DNA of 64,000 nucleotides from JASHPR01 sp963739645. GTDB taxonomy: Bacteria; Actinomycetota; Actinomycetes; Streptosporangiales; Streptosporangiaceae. Under the pieces are notes generated by a model that saw nothing but the letters and a program-made list of their open reading frames with translations, did not search any database and was not told where the DNA came from. Positions 28,116 through 35,732 of the stretch are shown piece by piece. Numbering within the stretch: position 1 is the first letter of the stretch; every line of letters begins with the position of its first letter. Both the position numbers and the translations under genes were made by a program. Location of the stretch: positions 1 through 64,000 of the forward strand of contig CAVUBM010000047.1 in the NCBI GenBank assembly GCA_963739645.1. The letters run 5' to 3'.

Positions 28116-28645
28116 GTGCCACTGTTTGCATTTGAGGGCCGCGAGCCCACAGTCAGCCCCGACGCCTGGATCGCGCCCACCGCCACGCTGCTCGGGGACG
28201 TGCGGGTCGAGGCCGAGGCGTCCATTTGGTACGGGGCTGTGCTGCGAGCCGACTTCGGGCCGATCATCGTGCGGCGCGGAGCCAATGTGCAGGACGGCTC
28301 GGTCCTGCACGGCGGTGACGACCCGGTCACGGAGATCGGTGAGGGAGCGACGATCGGTCACCTCTGCGTGGTTCACGGCGCGGTCATCCACGCGGAGGCG
28401 CTGATCGGCAACGGCGCCACCGTCCTCGACCAGGTGATCGTGGGCCTGGCGGGCCCTGGTCGCGGCCGGGCTGCACGGTCCCGCCCGGGATGAAGATCCC
28501 GGACGGCATGCTCGCCGTTGGCGTGCCGGCCCGGATCGTGGGCGAGGTCAGCGGCGGGGCCAGGGAGTGGGTCGAGACCAACCCTGAGACGTACCGGGAG
28601 CTGGCCCGCAGGCACGCCGCCGGGATCCGGCCGGTCAGCCCCTGA
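28116..28645 (+). CDS. Gamma-carbonic anhydrase-like hexapeptide-repeat protein, frameshifted
   Basis: The left-handed beta-helix repeats are clear (IAPTATLLGDVRVEAEASIWYGAV). Zinc-type His residues occur in SVLHGGDD and IGHLCVVHGAVI, as in gamma-CA/PaaY proteins. After VLDQVIVG the frame shifts near 28450 and again near 28475; corrected reading gives CTVPPGMKIPDGMLAVGVPA and an alpha-helical tail to TGA 28645. GTG 28116 is the start because the family begins with a short strand like VPLFAFEG. Function beyond carbonic-anhydrase-like or acyl-transferase-like is not predictable. Confidence 0.82.
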
Positions 28646-28705
28646 CTCGCAGGCGGGCGCCTCGCCGCGACCCGAATCGCGGCCCGGCTGACCGGACAGC
28701 TCCGG

Positions 28706-29503
28706 CTACGGGTCGGCGTAGCGGGCGGGCGGGATACCGATCAGTGCGGTGAACTCCCTGGTCAGGTGCGACTGGTCGGCGTACCCGAGATCGGCGGCCA
28801 GCTCCGCCCAGGCCACGTCCGCCCCCTGATCGGCCCGCTGCGCGGCGTCGTGCAGCCGGGCCCGGCGCATCACCCATTTCGGCCCGACCCCGACGTACTC
28901 GGCGAACAGCCGCTGCAGCTTGCGCACGGACAGGCCGGTCACCGCCGCGAGCTGGTCCACCCGCAGCAGCGCAGGGTCGGCGTTGATCTGCGCCACGATC
29001 CCGGCCACGCTCTCGGCCACCGGGTCGGGTTCCGGACGTGCCGCGGTGAGGAACTCCTCGGCGCGGGTGACCATCGCCGCGTCGTCGGCGGCGGTCAGGA
29101 TCGCTTCCTGCACCGCGGCGACGCCGGCGCCGAACACCTCAGCGGCCGGGATCGTCCGGTCGGTGAGCCGGGAGACGGCGGCGGTCCAGAACGGGCGGAA
29201 GCCACCGGGGCTGAACCGCACCCCCAGCACCCGGCCGCGGCCGCTGATCTGGCGCACGAACAGCCTCCGGTCGACCCCGAACACCGCCGTGCCGGACGCC
29301 TCGAACGCGAGGTTCACGTTCGGGTGCGGCAGGATCTTCTGCTCGTGCGGCGGCTGACCGCGCAGGTCCCACTCGACCACCCAGTAGAAGTCGAGAAACG
29401 GCGCCAGTAGGCCCGACGGCTCGTAGCGGCCCAGTCGGAACCTGGCCCCGGCCGCCTCCGGGTGCAGCACACCGCGGCCCAGCTCCGGCTTCACCCTGAC
29501 CAC
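28706..29503 (-). CDS. AraC-family transcriptional regulator
   Basis: In this 265-residue protein the C-terminal HTH_18 has both helices: LAAVTGLSVRKLQRLFAEYVG, then WAELAADLGYADQSHLTREF and GIPPARYAD. The N-terminal part (DFYWVVEWDL, PHPNVNLAFE, GVRFSPGGF) is the DUF6597-type ligand domain common in actinobacteria. It is divergent from the TIGR03086 gene at 29620, a possible target (inference). Confidence 0.88.
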   Translation of the reverse strand: MVRVKPELGRGVLHPEAAGARFRLGRYEPSGLLAPFLDFYWVVEWDLRGQPPHEQKILPHPNVNLAFEASGTAVFGVDRRLFVRQISGRGRVLGVRFSPGGFRPFWTAAVSRLTDRTIPAAEVFGAGVAAVQEAILTAADDAAMVTRAEEFLTAARPEPDPVAESVAGIVAQINADPALLRVDQLAAVTGLSVRKLQRLFAEYVGVGPKWVMRRARLHDAAQRADQGADVAWAELAADLGYADQSHLTREFTALIGIPPARYADP

Positions 29504-29619
29504 AGTAGCCGTCGCGTTTGTTCAAGACCCCCGCCCGTGACCTGCGTATCGTGGCCAGAAACGATGACCGCGGCCGGCCCGGATCCAAACGTAGGCCGGC
29601 CACCCGAGGAGGGAGTTCC

Positions 29620-30195
29620 ATGAATCGGCACCCCGAGATGGCGGCCGCTGCCGCCGAGGCCGCGCGTGTCGTAGGCGGCGTCCGCAGCGATCAGCTCTCG
29701 GCCGCCACCCCGTGCGCGGACTGGGATCTGCGCACGCTGCTCAACCACACGATCCTGTGGACCGCGTACTCCGCCGAGCGCCGGGCCCGGGACGAGGCCG
29801 TGCCCGACGAGCTGATGAACAAGGACTTCGTGGCCGATCCCGGCTATGCCGCCGACTATGCGGCCCAGCTGGACAAGGCGGTCGCCGCGTGGTCCGACCC
29901 GGCCGCGTGGGAACGCGACCTGAACGTGATGGGATCGCCGACGCCCGCGGCCGACGTGGCCGCTCTGCTCATCGCCGAGATGGTGCTGCACGGCTGGGAC
30001 GTGGCCAAGGGCAGCGGCCAGGACTTCAGCTGCCGCGACGACGTGGCCGCCGCCGTGTACGAGGCGGTGCAGGCCAACGCCGAGCTGTTCCGCAAGTATC
30101 AGGGCTTCGCCGACGAGGTGCCGGTGCCGGACTCGGCCTCCGAGCTCGACCGGGCCCTGGCCCTGTCCGGCCGCGACCCGGGCTGGGCGCCCTGA
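29620..30195 (+). CDS. TIGR03086 family (mycothiol-dependent maleylpyruvate isomerase-like) metal-binding protein
   Basis: This 191-residue protein of the DinB/MDMPI fold contains the core CADWDLRTLLNHTILW with the metal-binding His, and a later His in VLHGWDVAKG. These proteins bind zinc with three His and may use mycothiol, but most are uncharacterised. ATG 29620 follows GGAGGGAG at good spacing. Confidence 0.85.
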   Translation: MNRHPEMAAAAAEAARVVGGVRSDQLSAATPCADWDLRTLLNHTILWTAYSAERRARDEAVPDELMNKDFVADPGYAADYAAQLDKAVAAWSDPAAWERDLNVMGSPTPAADVAALLIAEMVLHGWDVAKGSGQDFSCRDDVAAAVYEAVQANAELFRKYQGFADEVPVPDSASELDRALALSGRDPGWAP

Positions 30196-30223
30196 CGCAC
30201 GGGCCTGCGGTGCTGGCCGACCG

Positions 30224-30727
30224 CTAGGCCGGGGGGGCGCTGGGCACCAGGGCGGCGTGCACGGTGGGCCGGTGCCGGACCGGGAAGTTGACCGAGCGTG
30301 CGATGAAGCACAGCGCGCCGACCTCCTCGTGCAGCGCCTGGGCTTGCTGCGTCATCGACGGGTCGGCCACGGTCACCGCCGGGCGGAGCACGACCTCGGT
30401 GAACTGCCCGCCGCCGCCGGTCTCGTCCATCGCCATCGTGCCGACCGGGGTGTCGGTGTAGTCGGTGACCACCACGCCCCCGACCGCGCACAGGTGCAGG
30501 TACCACAGCATGTGGCACTGGGCGAGGGAGACGACCAGCAGTTCCTCGGGGTTCCAGCGGGCGGCATCGCCGCGGAAAGCCGGGTCGGAGGAACCGGGGA
30601 TGGCCGGCTTCCCTGCGCTCTCCACCTCGTGGTCGCGGCGGTAGCCGCGGTAGTCGCTGGTCCCTGAACCGGTGTTCCCGGTCCAGCGGACGGTCACCTC
30701 GTAGCGGTGCGTGGGACTGGCGCTCAT
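30224..30727 (-). CDS. OsmC/Ohr-family peroxiredoxin-like protein
   Basis: This 167-residue protein has the two redox cysteines in LAQCHMLWYLHLCA and GALCFIARSVNFPV and the usual RWNPEELLVVSLAQC signature. It would reduce organic hydroperoxides in the cytoplasm with a thiol donor. It converges on the TIGR03086 gene and is followed upstream on the same strand by a membrane protein gene 9 bp away. Confidence 0.87.
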   Translation of the reverse strand: MSASPTHRYEVTVRWTGNTGSGTSDYRGYRRDHEVESAGKPAIPGSSDPAFRGDAARWNPEELLVVSLAQCHMLWYLHLCAVGGVVVTDYTDTPVGTMAMDETGGGGQFTEVVLRPAVTVADPSMTQQAQALHEEVGALCFIARSVNFPVRHRPTVHAALVPSAPPA

Positions 30728-30736
30728 GACCGCAGC

Positions 30737-31591
30737 CTAATTCGCGGCCACCGCGGCACCGCCACTCGATAACTGCGCCGGCCTGCCCTGCCGCTTGGCC
30801 GCTGGGGAGCCGTCACCGTGACCGGCCGCAGGTGCGCGGTCCAATGCGATGAGCCGGTAGCAGAGTTCCACCAGGATCAGGCCGATCGCGGCCTCGATCA
30901 GGCCCTCACCGATCCCCCGGACGGCCAGAACCTCCAGGATCTCTGCCACGTCGTCCGGGTGCGGGATGAAGGACTCGATCATGCTGGAGAGGATCACCGG
31001 CAGCGTGGCGAGCAGCGCCACGGTCCAGAAGCGCTGCCGGGTCAGGCGTATGGAGCGGCACAGGGCCGCGTAGACCTTGCGGCCCTCGATCTCGATGACC
31101 GGCCCGATGATGGCCAGCAGCGTGAAGGCCACCAGGCCCGGGATGATCAGCGCCAGCACGCCGATCACCACGATCACGACCACCAGGAGGTCGGCGCGGA
31201 TGAGCCTGCCCCACGGCAGGTGCCGCACGACCTGCCGGACCGTCGCTGGTTTCTGGCCGTGCTCGGTCGCGCCCACAATGCGGCACAGGAACCCCGACAT
31301 GAGCACGGTGCCGAGGATGCTCACCGCCGAGGCACTCAGATCGGCGGCGACCGACACCGCCACGTCGGCCCGGTCGATGAACTCGTCGACCAGGATCTCG
31401 GCCAGCGCGCTGACGGTGGACACCGCCACGGCCACGGCCAGGATGACGCGCAGGTGGCGCCGGCCGGACCGGGCCGCGGCGGCGATGACCTCACGGGCGG
31501 GCAGGGGCGGCCGGGGCCGCCTGGCCTCCGGCCCCGGCTGCACCTCCCCCCGGCTACCGTTCGTGAGATCTCGGTCACGGCGAGGGATCAT
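30737..31591 (-). CDS. Multi-pass membrane protein of unknown function
   Basis: The protein has about 284 residues and six hydrophobic helices (for example VILAVAVAVSTVSALAEI and LLVVVIVVIGVLALIIPG), a basic N-terminus and a Gly/Ala tail. The layout resembles glycerophosphoryl diester phosphodiesterase-associated or YciC-like membrane domains, but no catalytic motif is visible. ATG 31591 is favoured because the upstream frame is low-complexity. It may be co-transcribed with osmC. I do not assign a function. Confidence 0.7.
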   Translation of the reverse strand: MIPRRDRDLTNGSRGEVQPGPEARRPRPPLPAREVIAAAARSGRRHLRVILAVAVAVSTVSALAEILVDEFIDRADVAVSVAADLSASAVSILGTVLMSGFLCRIVGATEHGQKPATVRQVVRHLPWGRLIRADLLVVVIVVIGVLALIIPGLVAFTLLAIIGPVIEIEGRKVYAALCRSIRLTRQRFWTVALLATLPVILSSMIESFIPHPDDVAEILEVLAVRGIGEGLIEAAIGLILVELCYRLIALDRAPAAGHGDGSPAAKRQGRPAQLSSGGAAVAAN

Positions 31592-31674
31592 TCCTGTCAC
31601 GCTACGCGAACATGATGAGGCCGGTGAGCGGGGGCTCCCTTGCGCACGGACGGCCCGCGCATGACCATGGCGGG

Positions 31675-32250
31675 GTGGAATCTGAGCTGATTTGCCTGGC
31701 TCATGCCCGCCGGGGCCACTTCGAGCTGGGCACGGGATATCACGGGGATCTGTGGCTGGATCTCGATGCTCTGTTCCTGCGGCCCGCCGCGCTGCGGCCG
31801 CATGTCCAGCGGCTCGGCGACCGGCTGGCCGAGCTCGAGATCGACGCCGTGTGCGGGCCCATGACCGGCGGGGCGTTCCTGGCCCTGACCATGGCCGAGT
31901 TCCTGGGGGCCGCCTTCCTGCCCGCCTACAGCTGCCCGGCACCGTCCGGGGGTCCGGCCGGGTACCGCCTGCCCGGCAGCACGCGGACCATGATCGGCGG
32001 CTGGCGCGTGGCCATTGTCGACGACGCGGTCAACGCAGCGACCGCGGTGCAAGCGTGCTTCCGGCAGGTACGTGACAGCGGGGCCGTCCCAGTCGCGGTG
32101 GCCGCCCTGCTGGCCCTGGGCCCGGCGAGTGACATCGTCGCGGCCACGATGGCGGTGCCGTTCTACTCCGTGGCCACCGTGCCGAGCCAGGTGTGGCCTG
32201 CGGCGGACTGCCCGTTTTGCGCTTGCGGCACACCGCTCGGGCCGGTCTGA
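31675..32250 (+). CDS. Orotate phosphoribosyltransferase-like (PRTase) protein
   Basis: The type I PRTase core is visible: FELGTGYHGDLWLDLDALF at the N-terminus, DAVCGPMTGGAFLA and the PRPP loop RVAIVDDAVNAATAV (vlvDDvitTG-like). The C-terminus holds CPFCACG, an unusual extra Cys cluster. GTG 31675 gives the family start; ATG 31612 would add 21 low-complexity residues. In the PRPP loop the usual TGG after DD is replaced by NAA, which may alter activity. Its stop is 3 bp from that of the convergent STAS gene. Confidence 0.72.
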   Translation: MESELICLAHARRGHFELGTGYHGDLWLDLDALFLRPAALRPHVQRLGDRLAELEIDAVCGPMTGGAFLALTMAEFLGAAFLPAYSCPAPSGGPAGYRLPGSTRTMIGGWRVAIVDDAVNAATAVQACFRQVRDSGAVPVAVAALLALGPASDIVAATMAVPFYSVATVPSQVWPAADCPFCACGTPLGPV

Positions 32251-32253
32251 CCG

Positions 32254-32628
32254 TCAGCCTGCGGCCGCGTCGGCCACGGGCCGGATCCCGGACATCCTGG
32301 CCTCGTCGACGACCACCGCGGGCAGCGCGTCCCAGCCCAGGATGTGCAGGATCTTCCTCAGCTGCGGGGGCACCGCGTGCAGCACCACGCGCCTGCTGGG
32401 ATGGGCCTCGCCCGGGGAGCCGGTGGCGCAGACGATGGCCCGGAGCCCGGCAATGTCGCAGTACTCGACTCGGCCCAGGTCGACGTGGATGTCGCCGCGG
32501 CCGACACTGGCCGCCTCGGCCAGGCTCGACGTGAGGTCGGGGTAGCTGAACTCGTCGATCTCCCCCGCAAGGACCAGCTCCGGGCGGTCGCCGTTCCTGG
32601 TGATCCACAGCACGCGGTCGTCAGCCAC
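32254..32628 (-). CDS. STAS-domain protein lacking the phosphorylatable serine
   Basis: This 124-residue protein of the SpoIIAA/RsbV fold shows LVLAGEIDEFSYPDL, then DIHVDLGRVEYCDIAGLRAI. At the position of the conserved DSSGL motif it has DIAGL (residues 58-62), so it has no Ser or Thr for the anti-sigma kinase to phosphorylate. It could be a constitutively active antagonist or a non-regulatory STAS module. It is divergent from the MerR-receiver/KaiC operon, with a shared AT-rich upstream region. Confidence 0.8.
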   Translation of the reverse strand: MADDRVLWITRNGDRPELVLAGEIDEFSYPDLTSSLAEAASVGRGDIHVDLGRVEYCDIAGLRAIVCATGSPGEAHPSRRVVLHAVPPQLRKILHILGWDALPAVVVDEARMSGIRPVADAAAG

Positions 32629-32790
32629 GGCGCGGGGATCCTCCTGCGCCTGCGCGCGCCAACCTACTCGTGCCGGTCATGGGCCCACCAACCCTCTTCA
32701 AGCTCTCGCCAGGTTGCCGAGGGACGTCGAAGAGCATATGGAAAAGACTACTCCCGGGCAAGACCACAGTGAAGAGTTTCTGTAGAATAC

Positions 32791-32819
32791 TTGACGAGGA
32801 GTTGAAGAAGAGTTAGGTA
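32791..32819 (+). promoter_or_regulatory. Sigma-70-like promoter of the MerR-REC/KaiC operon
   Basis: TTGACG (32791-32796) and TAGGTA (32814-32819) are separated by exactly 17 bp in an AT-rich patch about 35 bp before ATG 32852. The fit to actinomycete housekeeping promoters is good; no transcript evidence is available. Confidence 0.6.
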
Positions 32820-32851
32820 AGAATTCTGGCAACTGTTAGAGTGAGTCGCCG

Positions 32852-33571
32852 ATGAAGAGCTTTGATGCGGCAGGTACGGGCACAGCCCGCCCCATCCTCA
32901 GCATCAGTGCCGTGGCCCGGATGCTGGGCGTTCCCGTGGCGACGATCCGTACCTGGGAAGACCGGTACGGGCTGGTCGTCCCGGACCGGAATGCCAGCGG
33001 CCACCGGCTGTACAGCCGCGATCAGGTCGAGCAGCTCAGGTTCGCGCACGCCCGGATGGCCGAAGGCCTGAGCGCGGCCGATGCTCACCGCCTGCTCGCC
33101 GAGTGGCTCGACCGGCGCCCGGAGCAGGCCGGGCCGCCGGAGCAGGCGTCGCCGCAGCAGGCCGGGCCGCCCGCGCCCGCCGTCCCCCCTCAGGTGGCCG
33201 TCCTCCTGGCTGAGCGTGACCCGTATACCGCCGAACTTCAGGAGCACTTCCTCAGGACCGAGGGATTCGACGTCGAGGTGGTGCTCAACGGGGAGGCGGC
33301 CCTGGGCGCACTGACCGTCAGGCCCCCGGCGGTCGCGATCATCGAACTACTCATTTCGGGCGGCACCGGCCTGGATCTGTGCCGGTCCTTCAAGCGGCAC
33401 GGTGTGCCCGTGATCGCGGCCTCGGTTCTCCGGTCCCGCGACCAGGCGCTCGAAGCCGGCGCCGACGCGTTCCTGGGGAAGCCCCTGGACCCGGCGCAGC
33501 TGGCGTCCGCCATCCGGGAGCTGCTCAGCATGAGCCCGCAACTGCGGCCCGAGCAGGAAGCCGCGTCATGA
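32852..33571 (+). CDS. MerR-type HTH fused to a pseudo-receiver domain
   Basis: The first 80 residues are a MerR HTH (LSISAVARMLGVPVATIRTW, then ASGHRLYSRDQVEQL). A Pro/Gln/Ala linker (90-112) leads to a receiver-like domain (115-225). There the phospho-acceptor position is Glu165 (VAIIELLISGGTG) instead of Asp, while Asp123, Ser191 and Lys210 of the pocket remain. The Glu may mimic permanent phosphorylation or allow phosphorylation-independent control. No metal-binding Cys of classical MerR proteins is seen. Its TGA overlaps the ATG of the KaiC-like gene (ATGA). Confidence 0.88.
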   Translation: MKSFDAAGTGTARPILSISAVARMLGVPVATIRTWEDRYGLVVPDRNASGHRLYSRDQVEQLRFAHARMAEGLSAADAHRLLAEWLDRRPEQAGPPEQASPQQAGPPAPAVPPQVAVLLAERDPYTAELQEHFLRTEGFDVEVVLNGEAALGALTVRPPAVAIIELLISGGTGLDLCRSFKRHGVPVIAASVLRSRDQALEAGADAFLGKPLDPAQLASAIRELLSMSPQLRPEQEAAS

Positions 33572-35037
33572 CCGACCGCATGCTGAGCGGGCATGAGCCG
33601 CTCGATACCGTGCTGGGCGGCGGCCTGCCCGCGAACGCGATCAGCCTGATCATGGGGCTGCCCGGGGCCGGCAAGACCATCATCGCGCAGCAATACGTCT
33701 TCCGGAATGGGCACCCCGGGCGTCCTGCGGTCTATTTCTCCACGGTTTCCGAGCCGCTGGACAAGATCGTGCGCTTCGGCCAGAGCCTGGATTTCTTCGA
33801 CCACGCTGCGATCGGCACGTCGGTGCTCTATGAGGATCTCGGGGCGACGGTAACCAGCCAGGGCCTGGCGGGCGTGGCCAGGCAGATAGCGGCGGTGCTC
33901 GAGGATCGCCAGCCGAGGCTGGTGGTGATTGACAGCTTCAAGGCCCTGCACGCTTTCGCCGACAACTCCGGCGACTTCCGCCGGTTCCTGCATGAGCTGA
34001 CCGGGAGGCTCAGCGCCTACCCGACCGCATCGTTGTGGCTGGGCGAGTACGAGGAGGCCGAAGTCGGCTCGCTGCCCGAGTTCGCCGTGGCGGACGCCAT
34101 CGTGGATCTGGCGGCCGAAAGGATCGGCCAGCGGGAGATCAGGTATCTCCAGGTCCGGAAGCTGCGCGGCAGCGGCTTCCGGTCCGGTCGGCATGCCTAC
34201 CGGCTCAGCAGCAGCGGCGTTCACGTCTTCCCCAGGCTCGCCGATATCCCGGACGTGACGGGCTACGAGCTGAGCGGCATGCGGGCGTCGTCGGGGATCC
34301 TGGCCCTGGACGAGCTGCTCGAGGACGGGTACTGGGCGGGCTCCTCCACCCTGATAGCGGGCCCCTCCGGGTCTGGGAAAACGCTGATGGGGCTGCATTT
34401 CATTTTTAACGGAGCGCAGCACGGAGAGAGCGGGATCATCGCCACGCTCCAGGAGAACAACACGCAGCTGCAGCGGATCGCCGCGGGCTTCGGGTGGTCA
34501 CTGACCGAGCCCGGCGTCGAGGTGATGTACCGCTCGCCGGTTGACGTTTACATCGACGAATGGGTCGATGACCTGCTCCGGGCGGTGGAGCGCAATGGGG
34601 CCACCCGCGTCCTCATCGACAGCCTGGGTGACCTCAGGCTCGCGGCACCGGACGAGACCCGGTTCCGTGAGTTCGTCTACTCGCTGGTCCAGCGTTTCTC
34701 GCGGCAGGGCGTCAGTACCCTGATGACCCTTGAGGTGCCCGACCTCTTCGGGTCCGGGCGCCTGTCCGATGGGGCCATTTCTCATCTATCCGACAACGTG
34801 GTGCTGCTTCGGTATGTTCAGGAGCAGGCCTCAATCAGCCGGGCGATATCCGTCATCAAAACCCGCGCGAGCCATCACCAGCCCTCCACCTGCCGGTTCG
34901 AGATCGGCCCGGGCGGCATCACGCTCGCGGAGCCGCTGGCCCCCGAGCAGCTCGACGCGGGTCGCCGGAATCCGGCCGGTCTCACCTCGGCCCGGGGCCA
35001 GGCCCCGGGCCAAGCGGACGGAAGCGAGCCGGGATGA
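33568..35037 (+). CDS. KaiC/RadA-like double-ATPase signalling protein
   Basis: This 489-residue protein contains two RecA/KaiC domains. Domain 1 has Walker A GLPGAGKT (30-37), STVSEP in place of the catalytic EE region and Walker B RLVVID (117-122). Domain 2 has GPSGSGKT (265-272), TLQENN and RVLID (347-351). KaiC-family ATPases of this non-cyanobacterial type form hexamers and act in stress, motility or signalling; no KaiA or KaiB gene is nearby. The gene overlaps both neighbours by ATGA, so it probably works with the MerR-REC protein and the two-component pair. Confidence 0.9.
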   Translation: MTDRMLSGHEPLDTVLGGGLPANAISLIMGLPGAGKTIIAQQYVFRNGHPGRPAVYFSTVSEPLDKIVRFGQSLDFFDHAAIGTSVLYEDLGATVTSQGLAGVARQIAAVLEDRQPRLVVIDSFKALHAFADNSGDFRRFLHELTGRLSAYPTASLWLGEYEEAEVGSLPEFAVADAIVDLAAERIGQREIRYLQVRKLRGSGFRSGRHAYRLSSSGVHVFPRLADIPDVTGYELSGMRASSGILALDELLEDGYWAGSSTLIAGPSGSGKTLMGLHFIFNGAQHGESGIIATLQENNTQLQRIAAGFGWSLTEPGVEVMYRSPVDVYIDEWVDDLLRAVERNGATRVLIDSLGDLRLAAPDETRFREFVYSLVQRFSRQGVSTLMTLEVPDLFGSGRLSDGAISHLSDNVVLLRYVQEQASISRAISVIKTRASHHQPSTCRFEIGPGGITLAEPLAPEQLDAGRRNPAGLTSARGQAPGQADGSEPG

Positions 35038-35732
35038 CCGCGACGGTGCTGCTGGTGGAAGACGAGCGCAAGCTCAGGGAACTGGTGCGCTCGTACCTGG
35101 AACGGGCCGGGTTCACGGTGCTGTCCACCGATTCCGGCGCGGAGGCGATCAGCCTGGCCACCTCGGCCGCCCCAGACCTGGTCATCCTGGATCTCGGCCT
35201 GCCCGACGTGGCCGGTGAGACCGTGGCGCGCGAGATCCGGGAGGCCGGTTCCACGCCGATCCTGATGCTCACCGCCCGGAGCAGCGAGGAGGACCGGATC
35301 GCCGGGCTCGAACTGGGCGCCGACGACTACGTGACCAAGCCGTTCAGCCCCCGGGAGCTGGTGCTGCGGGTACGGGCGATCCTGCGCCGCGGCGCCCCGG
35401 CCGCCACCGAGCGGGGGGTGAGCCGGTTCGGCGGAGGCATGCTGGTCATCGATGAGCCGCGGCGGCAGACCACGGTCCGCGGCAACGCGGTGGAGCTGAC
35501 CCCGACCGAGTGGGGCATCCTGGTCGCGCTGGCCACCGCGCCGGGCCGGGTGTACTCACGGTTCGAGCTGATCAACCGGGTCCGCGGGTACGAGTTCGAG
35601 GGCTACGAGCGGACCATCGACTCGCACGTGAAGAACCTGCGCCGCAAGATCGAGGAAGACCCCGGCAACCCGGTGGTGATCCAGACGGTCCTCGGCGGGG
35701 GCTACCGGCTCGGCCTGACCAGGGATGGCTAG
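35034..35732 (+). CDS. OmpR/PhoB-family response regulator
   Basis: This 232-residue protein has a complete receiver (VEDE acidic residues 9-12, Asp53 in VILDLGLPD, Thr80, Lys102 in TKPF). The winged-helix DNA-binding domain (ELTPTEWGILVALATAPG, RTIDSHVKNLRRKIE, RGGGYRLG-like end) is also complete. ATG 35034 overlaps the KaiC-like stop and its own stop overlaps the kinase start by 8 bp. It is the canonical output of this operon, in contrast to the upstream pseudo-receiver. Confidence 0.95.
   Translation: MTATVLLVEDERKLRELVRSYLERAGFTVLSTDSGAEAISLATSAAPDLVILDLGLPDVAGETVAREIREAGSTPILMLTARSSEEDRIAGLELGADDYVTKPFSPRELVLRVRAILRRGAPAATERGVSRFGGGMLVIDEPRRQTTVRGNAVELTPTEWGILVALATAPGRVYSRFELINRVRGYEFEGYERTIDSHVKNLRRKIEEDPGNPVVIQTVLGGGYRLGLTRDG

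Noticed and set aside
33568..35037. Cyanobacterial-type circadian clock
   Set aside because: No kaiA or kaiB homologue and no kaiC-type EE catalytic pairs; the protein belongs to the broader KaiC-like ATPase group.
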